This document shows, in pieces, positions 38,028-51,480 of a DNA stretch of 64,000 nucleotides; positions within the stretch are counted from its first letter, which is position 1; each line of letters opens with the position of its first letter. Both the position numbers and the translations under genes were made by a program. This stretch comes from Lateolabrax maculatus (lineage: Eukaryota > Chordata > Actinopteri > Acropomatiformes > Lateolabracidae), in the NCBI GenBank assembly GCA_031216445.1, contig CM062212.1:4629501-4693500 (forward strand), given 5' to 3'. The notes beneath the pieces are model-generated. The model made no database searches and was not told the DNA's origin. It saw nothing but the letters and a program-made list of their open reading frames with translations.

Positions 38028-38421
38028 CTGTGAGAGCAGAAAGTAAAGAAAGGAGGAAAATGAGGAAAGGTGATTAGAGAGTAACAAAGTAATGTAAAGA
38101 GGTGATATAGCTTATTCAAAATACATGGGAAATCATTTAGAATTTAAACAGCTTGTAGACGAGGTAAACTTATATAAACAACTTATTCAGAGTAGCTATC
38201 AAACGGCGTTCAGCCTGCCTAGCCAGCAAGGCCGGCGTCAAAACAACAGCCTCTCTGCCTCTTCAAACAGCATTTCAAATGGCATTTCAGCATTGTGAGC
38301 AATTTCCCTCCCACCTGAAAAGACTCACTGAAGTATCTACATCACAACAGATTCATTTGAAAGCGTTTAAAGTCAGAACTTTGATTCTCACTCCGAACCT
38401 GAATGGGCTTGACCTCTAATT

Positions 38422-38900
38422 ACCTCCGCCAAGGTTGTTTTCTGTGCCGTTTAGTTGTCTTTTGTCAGCAGGATTACGGAAAAACAACTGGGCAGATTTT
38501 CAAGAGACTTCGTGGAAGAGTGCAGCCTGGAAAGAACCCATTAAACTTTGGAGCGGGTCCGGATCCGACTCACGAACAAGCAATACAAGCTGCTATGTTC
38601 ATGATGTTATTTCAGTCTAAGCATTTGACATTTGTGAATATATACATGATAATAAAGTGTTTGCTGGTTTTCACAAATGTATGTGCAGTATGTGAAATAT
38701 TTCCAATTTATAAGTACATCATAAATGCACAGCTGAGATGAAGACGCTTCAGCTAGGTAAGACAATATTTTGATATAATTCTTATAACATTGGAAATATA
38801 TCCAGACATCTATAGTGGTTGCACTTGCAGATTTGTATATCTTAGAAGACTGCACTATTGGCCTTGGTGGAGGTCTGCACTCTCCAAATGTCCTTCTAGC
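38422..38900 (+). mobile_element. fish MITE-like element with CCTCCGCCAAGG termini
   Basis: CCTCCGCCAAGG at 38423-38434 and CCTTGGTGGAGG at 38862-38873 are near-perfect inverted ends. Inside lie CAGCAGGATTACGGAAAAAC, GGGCAGATTTTCAAGAGACT, GAACCCATTAAACTTTGGAG and GGTCCGGATCCGACTCACGA. After the right end comes GTCTGCACTCTCCAAATG and CTTCTAGC. This is a well-known dispersed fish element. The central AT-rich part is longer than usual and may hold an insertion. Confidence 0.75.
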
Positions 38901-40093
38901 TTCTACTAATTTCCACAGGCTTGATCAGATGAGCTTTAATATTTTTATTATTGTCTTCTTTAAACCAGAACATGTTCTGTAAAACTGTAGTTTTAACAGC
39001 ATTTCAAAATCTATAAAGGTGTGCTGTCTGAATGCTTTTTTTGGCCACTCAAAATAACATGGAAAAGAAAGGGATGCTGAAGACCCTAACAAACAAAAAC
39101 CAGAAATCAATTCAGTACAATAGCCTCCAAATGAAAAGGGCATTAGGGCAGGGATTATGGCTTTTACTATGAAGGGAGCTGCAGGAAGTGTTGAATTAAA
39201 GTCCCTGAGGATATTTTAAGTTACTTAGGTTTAGTGAGGTTACAAACTGGTATTAATGTACAGTACACTTGAATGTTTTTGCTTCATTTTGTTGGCAGAT
39301 CCATGTCTGTTTGCGTTGACTCGTGTCTTTTCATTGGCAGACACGCCGCTTCTACAGTTCCCTTTGCATTTTGTCTGAACACCTTTAGACTCTAGAAATT
39401 CCTAAATAAAGCAGCAACTCAAAAGGCATCTAAATGCTTCACAGGTGTATTATTCCCTCATACACTACACCTCCATGCACTGGACCATATCTGTCCAGCT
39501 CCGTATCCCCCTCAGGCTCCCTACTTCCCCAATAAAGAGGAAATTTCTTGTGGAGTTGTCTGAAGCACCTGGTGTCCTTGAAGAAGCTTGAGCTACCTGA
39601 GAAAGTGCCTCTTTTGAATTCAAAAACACCACTGAGACATACAGGCAGACACACCAGAGAATAAGGGGATCAGCACATAATGAAATACTCGGTAATACAC
39701 ACAGACACACATGCACACACACCACCTCAGGAGCCGAGGGAGAAAAATTAATTACCAGAATAGTAGAGGTAGAGAGACCGAGTTGGGGAGGGGAGCACGG
39801 AAAAGGGATGTTCTTTAGCGATACCTTGCGGCTTCTGTCATGAATCGTGAGCAATTACTGTAAAGCGCCGGCGCTAAGCCGAGAGAAAGGTTGGAGCTGC
39901 CATTCTAGTGTAGCCCGTGATGAACGGACGTGTTTGCCGTGTGCACGCATTGTGTGTGTGTGGTTGAGCTTGTACATGTGTTTGTATGTGAGATGTGTCA
40001 GATGTCTCCACAGCTGTGCTGAAAGGATTAATAATATCATGCAAATATAATTTTGCCTTCAGAGATTAAAAGGCTCTTTATAATGTGAAATGG

Positions 40094-40383
<290 letters not shown>

Positions 40384-43300
40384 GTAATACATACTGATAG
40401 ATTCTACAAGGCCAAAATTGATCTGAGGAGCAGAGGGTCAATCCAGCAATAGATCTGTAGCAAATCTCTCCAGACGTTTGGGTTTAACGTGTCCAAATGA
40501 TATGAGATAAAAAGGAGTTACATCACTTCTTAGGGCCCTGATCCTCCCTCGGTATGTGGTCTTTTCCAAAGTGTTTTGAAAAGTTGTGTTTTCAATCTGT
40601 TTCTTATTTTGCTCCCTTTGAAGCGCTGCCACTGCGGCACTTTCACTGTCAACTTCCATCTGATTTCAAGGTGATGAAAGTGAGGAAAATGTGTCTTAAA
40701 CTGAGCTTGTATGAAGCAGTTTTGGAGCACTGTGGCCATGATGAAGTTTTACCAACAGTCTCAGTGTGACCCAAGACATCCAGCCGGGGTGTAAGGTCTC
40801 CACTGCGGCCACAAGTGGCTACTGTAGGTTTGTAGTTTGAAACATATTTGAATTATGGCTTTTCTCACCAGGCACTCTCTGTGGTGTGTGGTTACGTCTG
40901 GCCTGGACGACTCTTAAAGTGCTCTCTAACATTTATACAGAACACTCTGTCCTGTCAAACTTTCAACCTACCAAAATAATCTGCTGTTAAGTTTCCTTCA
41001 GTTATTTCTTATATCTCCTTCTATGGCAGTGTTGGCATGCGATACTGCACCACAAGCCAATGCTCTATTACTACAACTCATATCCTCAGACATACTGAAT
41101 ACTAATGATATGCAAATTGCAAAATTGCGTGTGCCATGCATGCAGCGTACATCAAAGTTTTGCTGGGCTCGACAGGAAGGTAAGGTGGTTACAACAGTAA
41201 CACCTAAAACACTGTTGCTAACCTGGAACATTAAAATAACCTCTGTAAACCTGTGAAATCCCTCATGCTGTAACTTTAGTGTCATTGTTTTACAGTTGAA
41301 AGCAGGGCCAAAATTAAGACTTGTGTGTTAAATGTGTGCATGTGTGACTTCAGTGTCACACATGGTGTTTGAACTTTTAGTGCCATGTTTCGCACAGTTT
41401 CCTGCTTTCAATTTTTCTCAGATGTTCCCAAAAGCACATAATTTCTCTGTGCTTGAGTAACCTCATTGTAGATGGAATTTATTATCAAATTCTAATTAAT
41501 AATAATTGTTTTTTTCTGCATATGGAGTACACATCTTTTCCTTACATTCACACATTCAAGTTTTTCTTATACGTAGGATGATATACAACAACTGAACCAC
41601 TGAATCACTTCACAAGATTAAAACCTTACTGGCCCTTCTTTGAACCCATAGAAAACACTTAATGCAGGTGGCTTGCCTCAGCTTTTGATAGACTGGAAAT
41701 CCCTTTGTGCTGCCTTCCATACACTTGATAGTAAGTAGAGTTCACACAACAGATCATGTTCCTCAGATCGTGGACCAGTCCAGCTATATGCTATAGTCCT
41801 ACATGTCAGTCCAATATCATATAGTATCATAGTTTTGGACCTGCAAATCAGATGCAATCAACCAGCGAAAAAAAGAAATCCCCTCATTCCCTGAATTACA
41901 CCATATTCCCCTTTTAAAGAACATTTACTAGATGCAGAAATACTTGTTTGTGGGGTACTTTTACACTCCTTTTACTCCTTCGGACTAGTTCCCTGTAATG
42001 CTGATGATCAAAAAAAAAATTCAGAAAAAAAGTCAGAAAATAATGTAAAATAAAATGGAGTAAGTGGGTTGAAAAAGGTAATTGAAGTCATATCTTTATC
42101 TTTTCTTTGAATGTTTGATCAAGTCAAAACTGACAACCATGCATACTGATAAAATGTGCCCAAGCCCTGCAACGGCCCAAACAGGCCTTTAAATAAGAAG
42201 AGCATCACAAATTCTGCCATTGCTGTTGAAGAACTATTTCCTTAACCACCATATTGAAAATGTCTTCCAAAGGGCATAACACTCCAGCATGCTTGGCCGC
42301 CCAATGAGAGACAAAAGCTTTGTCAGGTTTTTTCAGTCGTATCCCCTTCTCTAATCTCTCTTCATGGAATAATCATACATTTAATGAGCTGAAACAATGT
42401 AATTATGAAATTGGCACAGCCATTCTTCCACTGAGGTATTATAATATGAAAATTCCTATTAAAAGTGTAATGTTCTCTCTTGCACATTTTCACTCACTTG
42501 ACATATTTCATCTCTTTTCAATAAATCCCCTCACCATGTTAAAAGGGCAATTAGAGCAATGGGTTAGTGAGCACAGCAACGATTCACTCCACTTCCTTTT
42601 TACGATTCCTCTCTCTCTCTCTCTCTGACATCTTCTTCTTCTTACTCTCGTTTCATAAAACAAGCCGTGTGCCCATAAAAGTTTAGTTGTACAAACTCGC
42701 TCGTATTGCTGTGCCACAAATTGTAGTGCCATAAAGTGTAACTGTGATCCCGTCAGCGTAGAAAAGGTGAACATTGACTCGCTCCCATCAATAAAACATC
42801 TCAGAGTTTAAAGATATATTGGATCGCTTGGGCTCATTGGGCCTCACAATCCATTATGGATTGCAGCTTTTACTCGCTGAAAAGCTGAAGGGAAACAAGG
42901 TTGCTATTTGTAAAGACTTCCAAAGTAGAAGCACTAATAGCATCACAGATGAGCTGTCATTGATCATTTCACTGCCTAAAAATATATGCAACTTTATAAA
43001 AAACTTTATTAAAAAAAACTACTAGTGACATATGTTGTGACATTTTTTTCTTAAGTTGGGAAGGACATGACTTATTTTAAATGTGGAAACTGTATGAAAA
43101 TACAGCAAATAAATATTAAAGGTGGTTCAATCACTTATCAGTAATGGTAAGAGAATATACCTCTACTTATGGATTGTCACATGCCCTCATTCCACAGCAT
43201 ACATAGAAATGCTTAATATCCTGTTTACTTCCCAGAGAACTTTGGCAGATAAACAATTTGTCAAAATCACTTAACCTGATTTAAACATGGTAGTCGCTTT

Positions 43301-44639
43301 GAATGAAGTCATTTTGGAAAGACCCATTGTCTTGTGTCTTTTTTATGAACACCATCTTCAAAATGAGGCTGCGTTGTTGAATCCTGTTTTTCAGTCTAAG
43401 TAAAACTGGGATTATAATTCTGCATTTACGGGTTATTTCCTGACGTGTGCCTCTTCAAAAATAAAACTACATGTTGGAGTTTCAGCGTCTACAGAAACCA
43501 CGTGCAGACGACAAGAAGTGGGATTGGTTTCAGATGTGGATGCTGATAGTGAAGACAACATTAAAGTTGTAATCTTGAACATTTTCATGAAATAAAACTG
43601 ATAATCTGATACTATTCATGGTCAGCAATAGCCATTCAATGAAGTTATATTCAGTTATTATCTTTCTATACAGTGGTTTCAATTGTTAGTGGTGGAGTCC
43701 GCCATTCCCACATTGAATAAAAACTGCCTAAAGTATCTACACACAAGGCATTCAGAGGTAATGATGCATTTATGTGATCCATTACTGCATTTAATTTGAT
43801 CAGAGCTGTTCACTCTCAAACAGGCGTATCAGAGCTGTACAAAGACCTGTATACTGCAGCTAGTTTACATTAAAGGCATTCAACTGGCGAAACACAGGGC
43901 AGCTTTCACATGGTAGCGCTGATCGTGACAATTTATCTACAAAACATTTTCAGCACTTTTCGTCAGCAGATCAGCTTAAAATTTTCAAGGGAATAATGGA
44001 AAAAGAAGTGGATCTAAAAGTCAGTTAAAAAAAAAATCTGATCAATGGATGTCTTTGGTTTTTATGAAGGTTGAGTCTTGACAAAGAAACATTTGAGAAC
44101 CGTGTTTTAATGATACATTTAATATTAATCAACAGAATACCGACTGTTTTTCTGAGTCTAAGATACGCTTTGATTAGGTTTTGTGGTTGTACAAAGTTTC
44201 AGTTTGACACCTCGATTATACAAATCTCACACAACAAAACCTAAATGATATACAAATTTCAATAATCTGAAATGGGAACACATATCAGACATCCGTGATA
44301 TCTGTGTGCATTTGCATTTAAATGTAAAATTTGCATCAGTAGTTTCAGAGAGCCTAAAGAGCCACACCACTAACTCTGCTAACATGTCAAAGTCTTGATT
44401 AAAGAAGGGGGAATAGAAACATTATTTCCTCTCTTGACATTGCTTTAGACAATTCACTGGTTTCTAATTTGTTCTAAAACAAGTGTCAGTGTAACAAACC
44501 ACTGGGGTGTTTCCCATCCTCTCCTTTAAGTAACAAGTGAGACTTTAATCAAAGAGGTGCTCTGTGTTTTGACAGTGTAATGATACAGACACAGAGGTAA
44601 TGGCTCTCGTAAAACTCCTGACTCAGTGAAAGCACTTTG

Positions 44640-44978
44640 TTTTTCATTATACCCCTTTCAATCCGCTTTTATACTCTACTTATTTCCTCTAGCCTTGATT
44701 CTTCTTTGCTTTCTGTCCTTTTGTGTGCTTTCCTATTCCCTGTCCTTTTTCCTTTCTATACTTTCTCTTTGTCTTCCGCTGTTTTTTTCACCTACTCACT
44801 TTTCTCCTCTTTCCCTTCTCCTTTTGTACATTTTTTCTTTCCTTTGCCTTCCCCTTTTTGCTTTTCCCACCTCTCACCTCTTTTACTTTTTCTGCTGCTT
44901 TTTTTTGTCTTTTCTTTCACTTTTCTACCTTCTCCTTGTTACTCTCTCCCCTTTCTTCTTTTTCCTCTGTCTGTTCCT
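44640..44978. repeat. 340-bp polypyrimidine tract
   Basis: The plus strand is almost entirely C and T (CTTTTTCTTTCC-type) with few purines, so the ext1 sense strand is polypurine. Three overlapping frames stay open only because of this bias and give Leu/Phe/Ser-rich chance peptides. Confidence 0.9.
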
Positions 44979-46421
44979 CAGTGTTAAGTTAAATTAAAAG
45001 AACACCATCTTAGTAGTAGCTATTCTAACACCACACATTGCACAGTAATTTAATTAAGACTGGATAGAGCATCCTGGTGACAGAGTAAATCACTGAGCCT
45101 CCACAATTTCGATGTCTGTAATCAGAACTTTGTTTTGTACTAACTTTGCTGCTTTGCTAAACTTCCTTCTCATTCTACTTAGTTCAATTTCATCTGATGC
45201 ATTTGGAATCATCCTTTTAAAGGCAAAGCACATTTTCCTTCCCTAGTTCAGTGGCTTTTTAAATGTTTGGTAGAGTGGGGCAATTCATTTGTAATGAATG
45301 GTATTCATGACTGTGCGTGGACTGACTGCCTCATTTCAGAAAGGATCAATACTGTGTTAAGACATCACCACCTTTTGCCACTGGCTGACATAACGCCACG
45401 CAGACTGGAGCTGGTTATAAAAACATTTCCAGAGGCAGGCTCTCAGCTGGCGGAGTCATTCAAGTGTTGAGCTCCCTTGACTTTTTTTCCTCAGTGTTGT
45501 TGCCAAAGTTAAAAAGATGTAAAAAAGTACAAAAATTAATATTTTTGTTTCTGCTAAATTGCCACACTCAGCATGTCTTATCACCTACGTCTGGGAAAGT
45601 TAACACTCCGGCAACATTACCCGAGATGGTGTTATGTTCACCAAACACATCAGCTGGTCTTCATCCTAAGTGGCTTTTCTCTTGTGAAGTATGTGTGAAG
45701 TACGTCAGCTAATCAGCCAAACAAAGATTTGTTAGAATAAAATAGGGAACACTTTACATCGGACTCTTATCACAATTACATGCAGCTTTAGCCTCAATCT
45801 TTAAGCACGATATCATGTCAGCAGGAAACAGTAAAAACTCAACCGACTTCAACCAACTCATGGAGGTAATGTTTGCATTACTAGTAAACTAATTACATCT
45901 AATCAAATCTGCAAGTGACTGGTTCAGCCATCGCAACAAAGCTACAAAGGAGAAGGTACTTTTGTGTACCTCTATCTGAAATCAGCGACCCATTGTTTCA
46001 AAAATGACGATGAATTTTCACAGGTAATGATGCCACTGTTAGCACTTTAACTGCACATGTGCTGTGCGAGAAGACTGAGGGGGGCAGGGGTTAGTGAACA
46101 GGTTAATTACTTAAGTTTAAAAGATAATCACAAGAATTTGACATAAAAAAAGTGCAGTTTTTCAGTCTGTTTTCAGGCAGACTGCCACGTTGAATTGGTT
46201 TATTTACTTAAGCTATTTGGTGATTAATTCAGTAATTGAGATTCTAATCCAGATGTCTGATAATGGTGTTTCGGTGGCCTCGTGTCTTGGGAATGTGGCC
46301 GTCTCACCTCATTTTGTTGATAAAGCATCAGTGTCTCAGTTCACCAGTTCGTAAAAAAAAAAGAAAGAAAAAAAAAATGTCAGTGTTTTGCCAATTGGTT
46401 GATAAGTCCTCAGCGACTCAC

Positions 46422-46511
46422 CTCATTAGTTGAGAGAACCGAGTCCTCATCCAGACTGAGAACAGCATCAGTGAGGATGACGTCGTGAGGGAAAAAACGA
46501 CTGCTCATCGT
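46422..46511 (-). CDS. ext1: ext1 exon 8 (GT64 domain with DED motif)
   Basis: 90 bp, phase 0 at both ends, 30 codons. It encodes TMSSRFFPHDVILTDAVLSL followed by DEDSVLSTNE. The DED triplet at 46443-46451 corresponds to human Asp565-Glu566-Asp567, the DxD motif that binds the divalent metal and the UDP-sugar phosphates in GT64 enzymes. It is intact, so nothing here suggests loss of GlcNAc-transferase activity. The acceptor is preceded by TCTCTCTCTCTCTGCAG, a good pyrimidine tract; the donor is GAG|GTGAGT, near-perfect. Confidence 0.95.
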
Positions 46512-49500
46512 CTGCAGAGAGAGAGAGACAGAAAGAGACAGAGAACTGACATTATTAACAACAGTTTACAAATGATAATATACCATCAAAAGCAACATGA
46601 ATTACATTTTCATGAAGCGATGGCTTGAAGTGTCCCATGTGGCCATAAGCATCATTGGTAAGTGACCTATAGCCAGAACTTGTTGAGAAGTTTAGGTTCT
46701 TATTCATCAATTTTTAAATATTTGAGCATTTGATACCTTATTTGATAGCATTAGAGGAGTGATGCCAGTAAACAATAGGAAAGTGAGATAGGAATTCTCA
46801 GGAAATATGTTTACATCCACAGATCCAGCCATAAATCATTTTAAAGGTGTAGAGTTATAGAGGTATGAAAAATCCAGGCCAAATAAACCAATGAGAAAAT
46901 GTGTTTGTTACACCCTGCTGTACGTCTATCGATCAACGAGCTGACTTAATAAGTTTTGTGTGTGTCTTTATCAATTCACTGCCCAACAGAAAGTGTAGTA
47001 GACCTTGATCCATTAGCCTAAAGAGAGCTGCTGATGATGTTATTGACATCGTAATTAAACTGTGAATTATTTAACTGTTGAGTAACTGAAGTTTCAAACG
47101 ACCATGGAGCGCACGTTCTCAGTCAGCTGATAGAAACACTGATGCACAGCCACCACCAGACTATAAACTGTAGCATTGCTCTCATACACTGTTAACTAAC
47201 TAACTAATACTAACCACACAATCTACAGTACATGATGCACTTCAGTGTAAGTTGATTTTATATTCTTCTTCACACCTTCAATGGGCTTCATTGAAATAAA
47301 TACTGGTTCTTTCGCTTAATCTGTAACTCCACCAGTATCATTATCTCCGAGAAAACTGTCTGTAATTCTATATTTTTCCATGCTTTTTATCTTGGTCAAC
47401 TATGATTTAATATAATTGAAATGAACCTCCGTGTTATTTACTGTCACAGCAGTGACGTTTAACATGAATTCACTGTCTGAAATAAAGTAGATTGAATTTA
47501 CACCCCCAGGGGAAATATTAAGAGGCTTATTTTGCAAAGTAAAACCACAAATATCTGCAAGGTTAATGTCTACTTCCTTCTCAGCTTAATGACTCAGTGC
47601 AAATTCATCAAGAAATTAAGCGTAACATCAAACGAATTTGAACACAAATCCACTAAATTCCTCCAATTATTTGGGAGAGCCACATAAAAAACTGCATTAA
47701 ATCCCTGCTTAAAGTGAGAAAATGTATTTTCTTTGGATGGATGCCCTATAATCAGCAGGCAGGTAATTAGTTCAGTCAGGATGGTGTTCATAGTAGTGGA
47801 ACAGTCTCTCAGCTTCCTTATGAAAACCACCATCACAGTGTAATTGGCTGTAGTAAATTAGCCCCTTGCCTGATAATCAACTGCATTCATCCTGGACTAA
47901 TGGTCTGAAGGTAATACATTCATCATATCGAAGATTTGCATGAGTAAGAAGAAACATATGCACAATCACATGCACAATGCACACATATTGTCAGGGGCCA
48001 GTCTAGCAGTCTTTACATTATGACTTCACTACATTTCCCAGCATCCTTCAGGTCATTGTGTCAGAGGTTTATTTCAAAGGCCCCATTGTTGATTGCTGTG
48101 TTTCTTCATCTTCTTTCTCTTTTGTTGCTCTTTCATCAAATTTTGAGCCAGTTTCTGCGCATTTGCTTGTTTTCAGGATGGCTGAACCCAACTGTACCGC
48201 ATGTCTGTCTGTACCGGTCTGAGGGACACTGCCTCTGGCTGGTGTCGATGCTTTTCTGCCTCTGGACAGAGATTAGATCCCAGTGATATCGCTGGCAGTT
48301 CAGTGGTCTGAACCTTATCTTTGCCGCTCTACTTCCACCCATTTCCTCTCTTTATATTTGCCATGACTCCTTCTACTTCAGTGGAAGTCTTTGGAGAAAT
48401 CTGCTCTGACTTTCTGTCGTGTATTTATCTGGATGTCTGTAAATTACACTTAAAAAATCAAAGATCACATAACTATCTGCAACACCATCATAAGGTATGA
48501 GCAGCCACTTTGTCTCATGATGAACACTTTGTCATTATTGGTGTGAAAAATGATGGCACAAAAATACTCTTTACAGTTTCAGTCTTTTCAATCAGAGCAG
48601 GTCTTTATCTCCATTTTCAGACAACTTTTCTGATGTCTGACTTTACTTTTGTGCCTATTTTGACTTTTTTCGTCAAAGAAAAAAAAAACATTTTGGTAAT
48701 GATGTCTAGTTTATAATCTGTCACTACACTGGGTCTGTGTAGGTAATGTGACTCAAACGGTCTATGCTGATCAGGTAACTCAATTTCATATGCTTTAGGG
48801 ATCTAGATGTTAATTAATATTGAAGTATTACATACTTCCAGTAAAGAATGTAAAGCATTCAGGAGTTGGTGGAGAGCAAAACAGAGCTACTGGACTTTCA
48901 TTCACCAGGTAAAATAAACCAACGCTAAGGCAATAATAATAATACTGTCAGATTGCTGAAAGAGGAAAGAGAGAAAGAGAGAAAAAACAATTATTAATCA
49001 ATTCTACAGGTCTGCATGACCAAAAATAACTTGTTGATAAAATCATAATTTTGCCAATGACTGGCTGAAGCCTAAAGACAGTCTTTCCAGTCCTCTCCAA
49101 AAATAAAATGAACTAAAGGATATTTTGAGGTCAACACATGAACATCAATTCTACTCTAAGTGTGCAGCCATGACCTTCTGTTCAATCAGGTTTCAACATT
49201 AGGTCCTACTTGACCTCTGAACTCTTGACTTGAATGCTCCTTTGGTGTAATTGAATTGCATATCTAAGGAGTCAAGATCAATGTTTAAGATTAACTTATC
49301 AATATAAAAATTCACAGTGTAGAGGCAAGACATGCAATACTGCCAGGTGATTGATGAAGGTGAGATATCTTCGACATATTAACAGTTGTAGTGGGGAATC
49401 CATAGGTCACTCCTTTTGATAATATTGACGTGTGGGTCAAAAAATGCTTAGCAAGCAGGACCTCACTTATAGCGAGGCCAAGTTATGAGGAACCGGATTC

Positions 49501-50530
49501 ATTTGATCAACCAGTCATATACTCCCTGTGTGCTCAATCGGTTGGTAAAGAATTTAAATGTGTACGACCCAGAATCAGATCATCAGAATCATAAAGGCTC
49601 TGAATACTTCTCCTATCACTAGTATATTGACATTACAAAAGAAAAGGAAGGAACAGAAGCATTTGACAGTGTCAGGATGTACAAAGATTCCTATTGTATA
49701 CATATATCTTTCAAAATGGTTGTAAAGTAAGTAAAATAAATAAATAATATCTAAAATATCTGTAGTGAAAAATGTGTGAGAATAAACCAGGACTAGGTTT
49801 AGAGTAGGTATGTGGGTGTTATTACACATTTTAAATTGTTCTACAACAGTTTAAACATGCCACATTTCATTTGATTACATGTTTTCAGTGTTTCTCTGCT
49901 GCATCATTTTAAACCGTCATTAACTAACAACACCTCACTGATTTTAGTAAAAACATCTGCGAGAACGAAGCCAAACTCTTGAAGATCCCATCATATTTTT
50001 GGATATAGCATGATGTTTGGTCTGGAAACTGGAGTCAAATTGCTTGTCTGCTTAAACACATTAAAAAAATTAAAAATGATTCTGATTCAAAACAAGCGTC
50101 CCATTGATTGTTTAAAGGCCGAGGTACAAAAAAGTAAACCCATCAACAAAAAAAACTAAGAGCGACCTCATTTAAGGCAAGTTAGTTTTTGAGACTGTTT
50201 TTGACAGAACACCAACCACATCAGTCATTTGTTCAGAAGCAAAGGTGGCTGTAGTACGGGTGGTTGGCTGGTCTCAGCCTGACACTGGAGTTATTTTATG
50301 AAACAGTGATTGCAAATGTATTGTTTTTCAAAATATCTGGCTTAATAAAACAAAGAAAGAGTCGAAGTAAACAGAAGTACAGGAAAGACAGACAGACAGA
50401 CAGAGAGAGAGAGAGAAAGTAAAAGCTTGCTGATGAAGTGTATCCACTCAGCATTACAGAGTACATACACTCATAACCAACACCAAATTACTCTGCTGCT
50501 GCGCTCTGTCGAGGCAAATCACAAACTTTC

Positions 50531-50716
50531 TGTGTGTGTGTGTGTGTGTGTGTGGGTGTGTGTGTGTGTGTGTGTGGTTATTATAGTGTGAACAAACACG
50601 GCGAGTGCTTGGAAGGAAATACACTGAAGAGCATCTGTCTGGGCACACCAATATACCACATGACTAATTATAGGACCATAGATGCTGTTTGATACCGGCA
50701 CACACAATCCACACAC

Positions 50717-50752
<36 letters not shown>

Positions 50753-50977
50753 GCATATTGCCTCTGATATGGGTTTTATTGTTACCAGTGGAAACATTGT
50801 TCTTGTATTTCAAGGGGGACACATTTACATGAAAACAAACAGAAGCAATTAGACCACAAAGCATCAGGATTAGAGAGGGAGAGGTTGGTGTGTGTGTGTG
50901 TGTGTGTGTGTGGGTGTGTGTGTGTGGGTGTGGGTGTGTGTGGGTGTGTTTGTGTGTTAGTTTGGGGGGGGGGGGGG
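50531..50977. repeat. microsatellite cluster (TG)n, (CA)n, (TG)n and G14
   Basis: TG run 50531-50577, CA run 50710-50752, TG/TGGG run 50889-50958 and a pure run of 14 G at 50964-50977, all within 450 bp. Confidence 0.95.
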
Positions 50978-51299
50978 TGTTCAGTGAGTGTAAATGTGAC
51001 AGAGTGCATTTTTAGGAAGTGGTTTAGTTGTTTAAATTGATGTGCAAATGAAAAATGAAACGCAATTTTCCCCTCTTCACAAAATATCACATACAGTTGT
51101 CTTATGTGCATGTTTGTGCAAACAGAATATTACTTAATAATACTGCAAATGACAACATTTCTAACAAAGTCACACTCTAAGCTTGACTCTAATAGCACAC
51201 AAACAGAACTCCTGTCGCTTCAATCTCACCCTTAAGAGTCTATTAATAGCACTGCGGTAGAATTCAATTAACACAGGAAAGGACATTTTCTAATAAACT

Positions 51300-51480
51300 G
51301 CACAGTTTTGAGGTACTTGTACTTTACTTGAGTATTTCAAATCTATGCTACTTCTCCTCCACTACATTTCAAAGTGAAATGCTGTACTCTTCATTTAATG
51401 ACATGATAGCTGCAGTTACTTTTCATACCAAGAAAAAACGAAAAAACAACAAAAACATACGATAAGCTTATAAAAGATAA
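51300..51480 (+). mobile_element. hAT-like 'CAGTGGTGG' element, truncated copy 2
   Basis: AGTTTTGAGGTACTTGTACT, TTACTTGAGTATTTCAAATC, CTTCTCCTCCACTACATTTC and ACATACGATAAGCTTATAAA match the element at 2987 in the same order. Only the left internal part is kept; both termini are missing. Confidence 0.7.

Noticed and set aside
44626..44997. Hydrophobic 123-codon frame that looks like a membrane protein
   Set aside because: It arises from a polypyrimidine tract; all three frames are Leu/Phe/Ser-rich, and it lies within an ext1 intron on the opposite strand.
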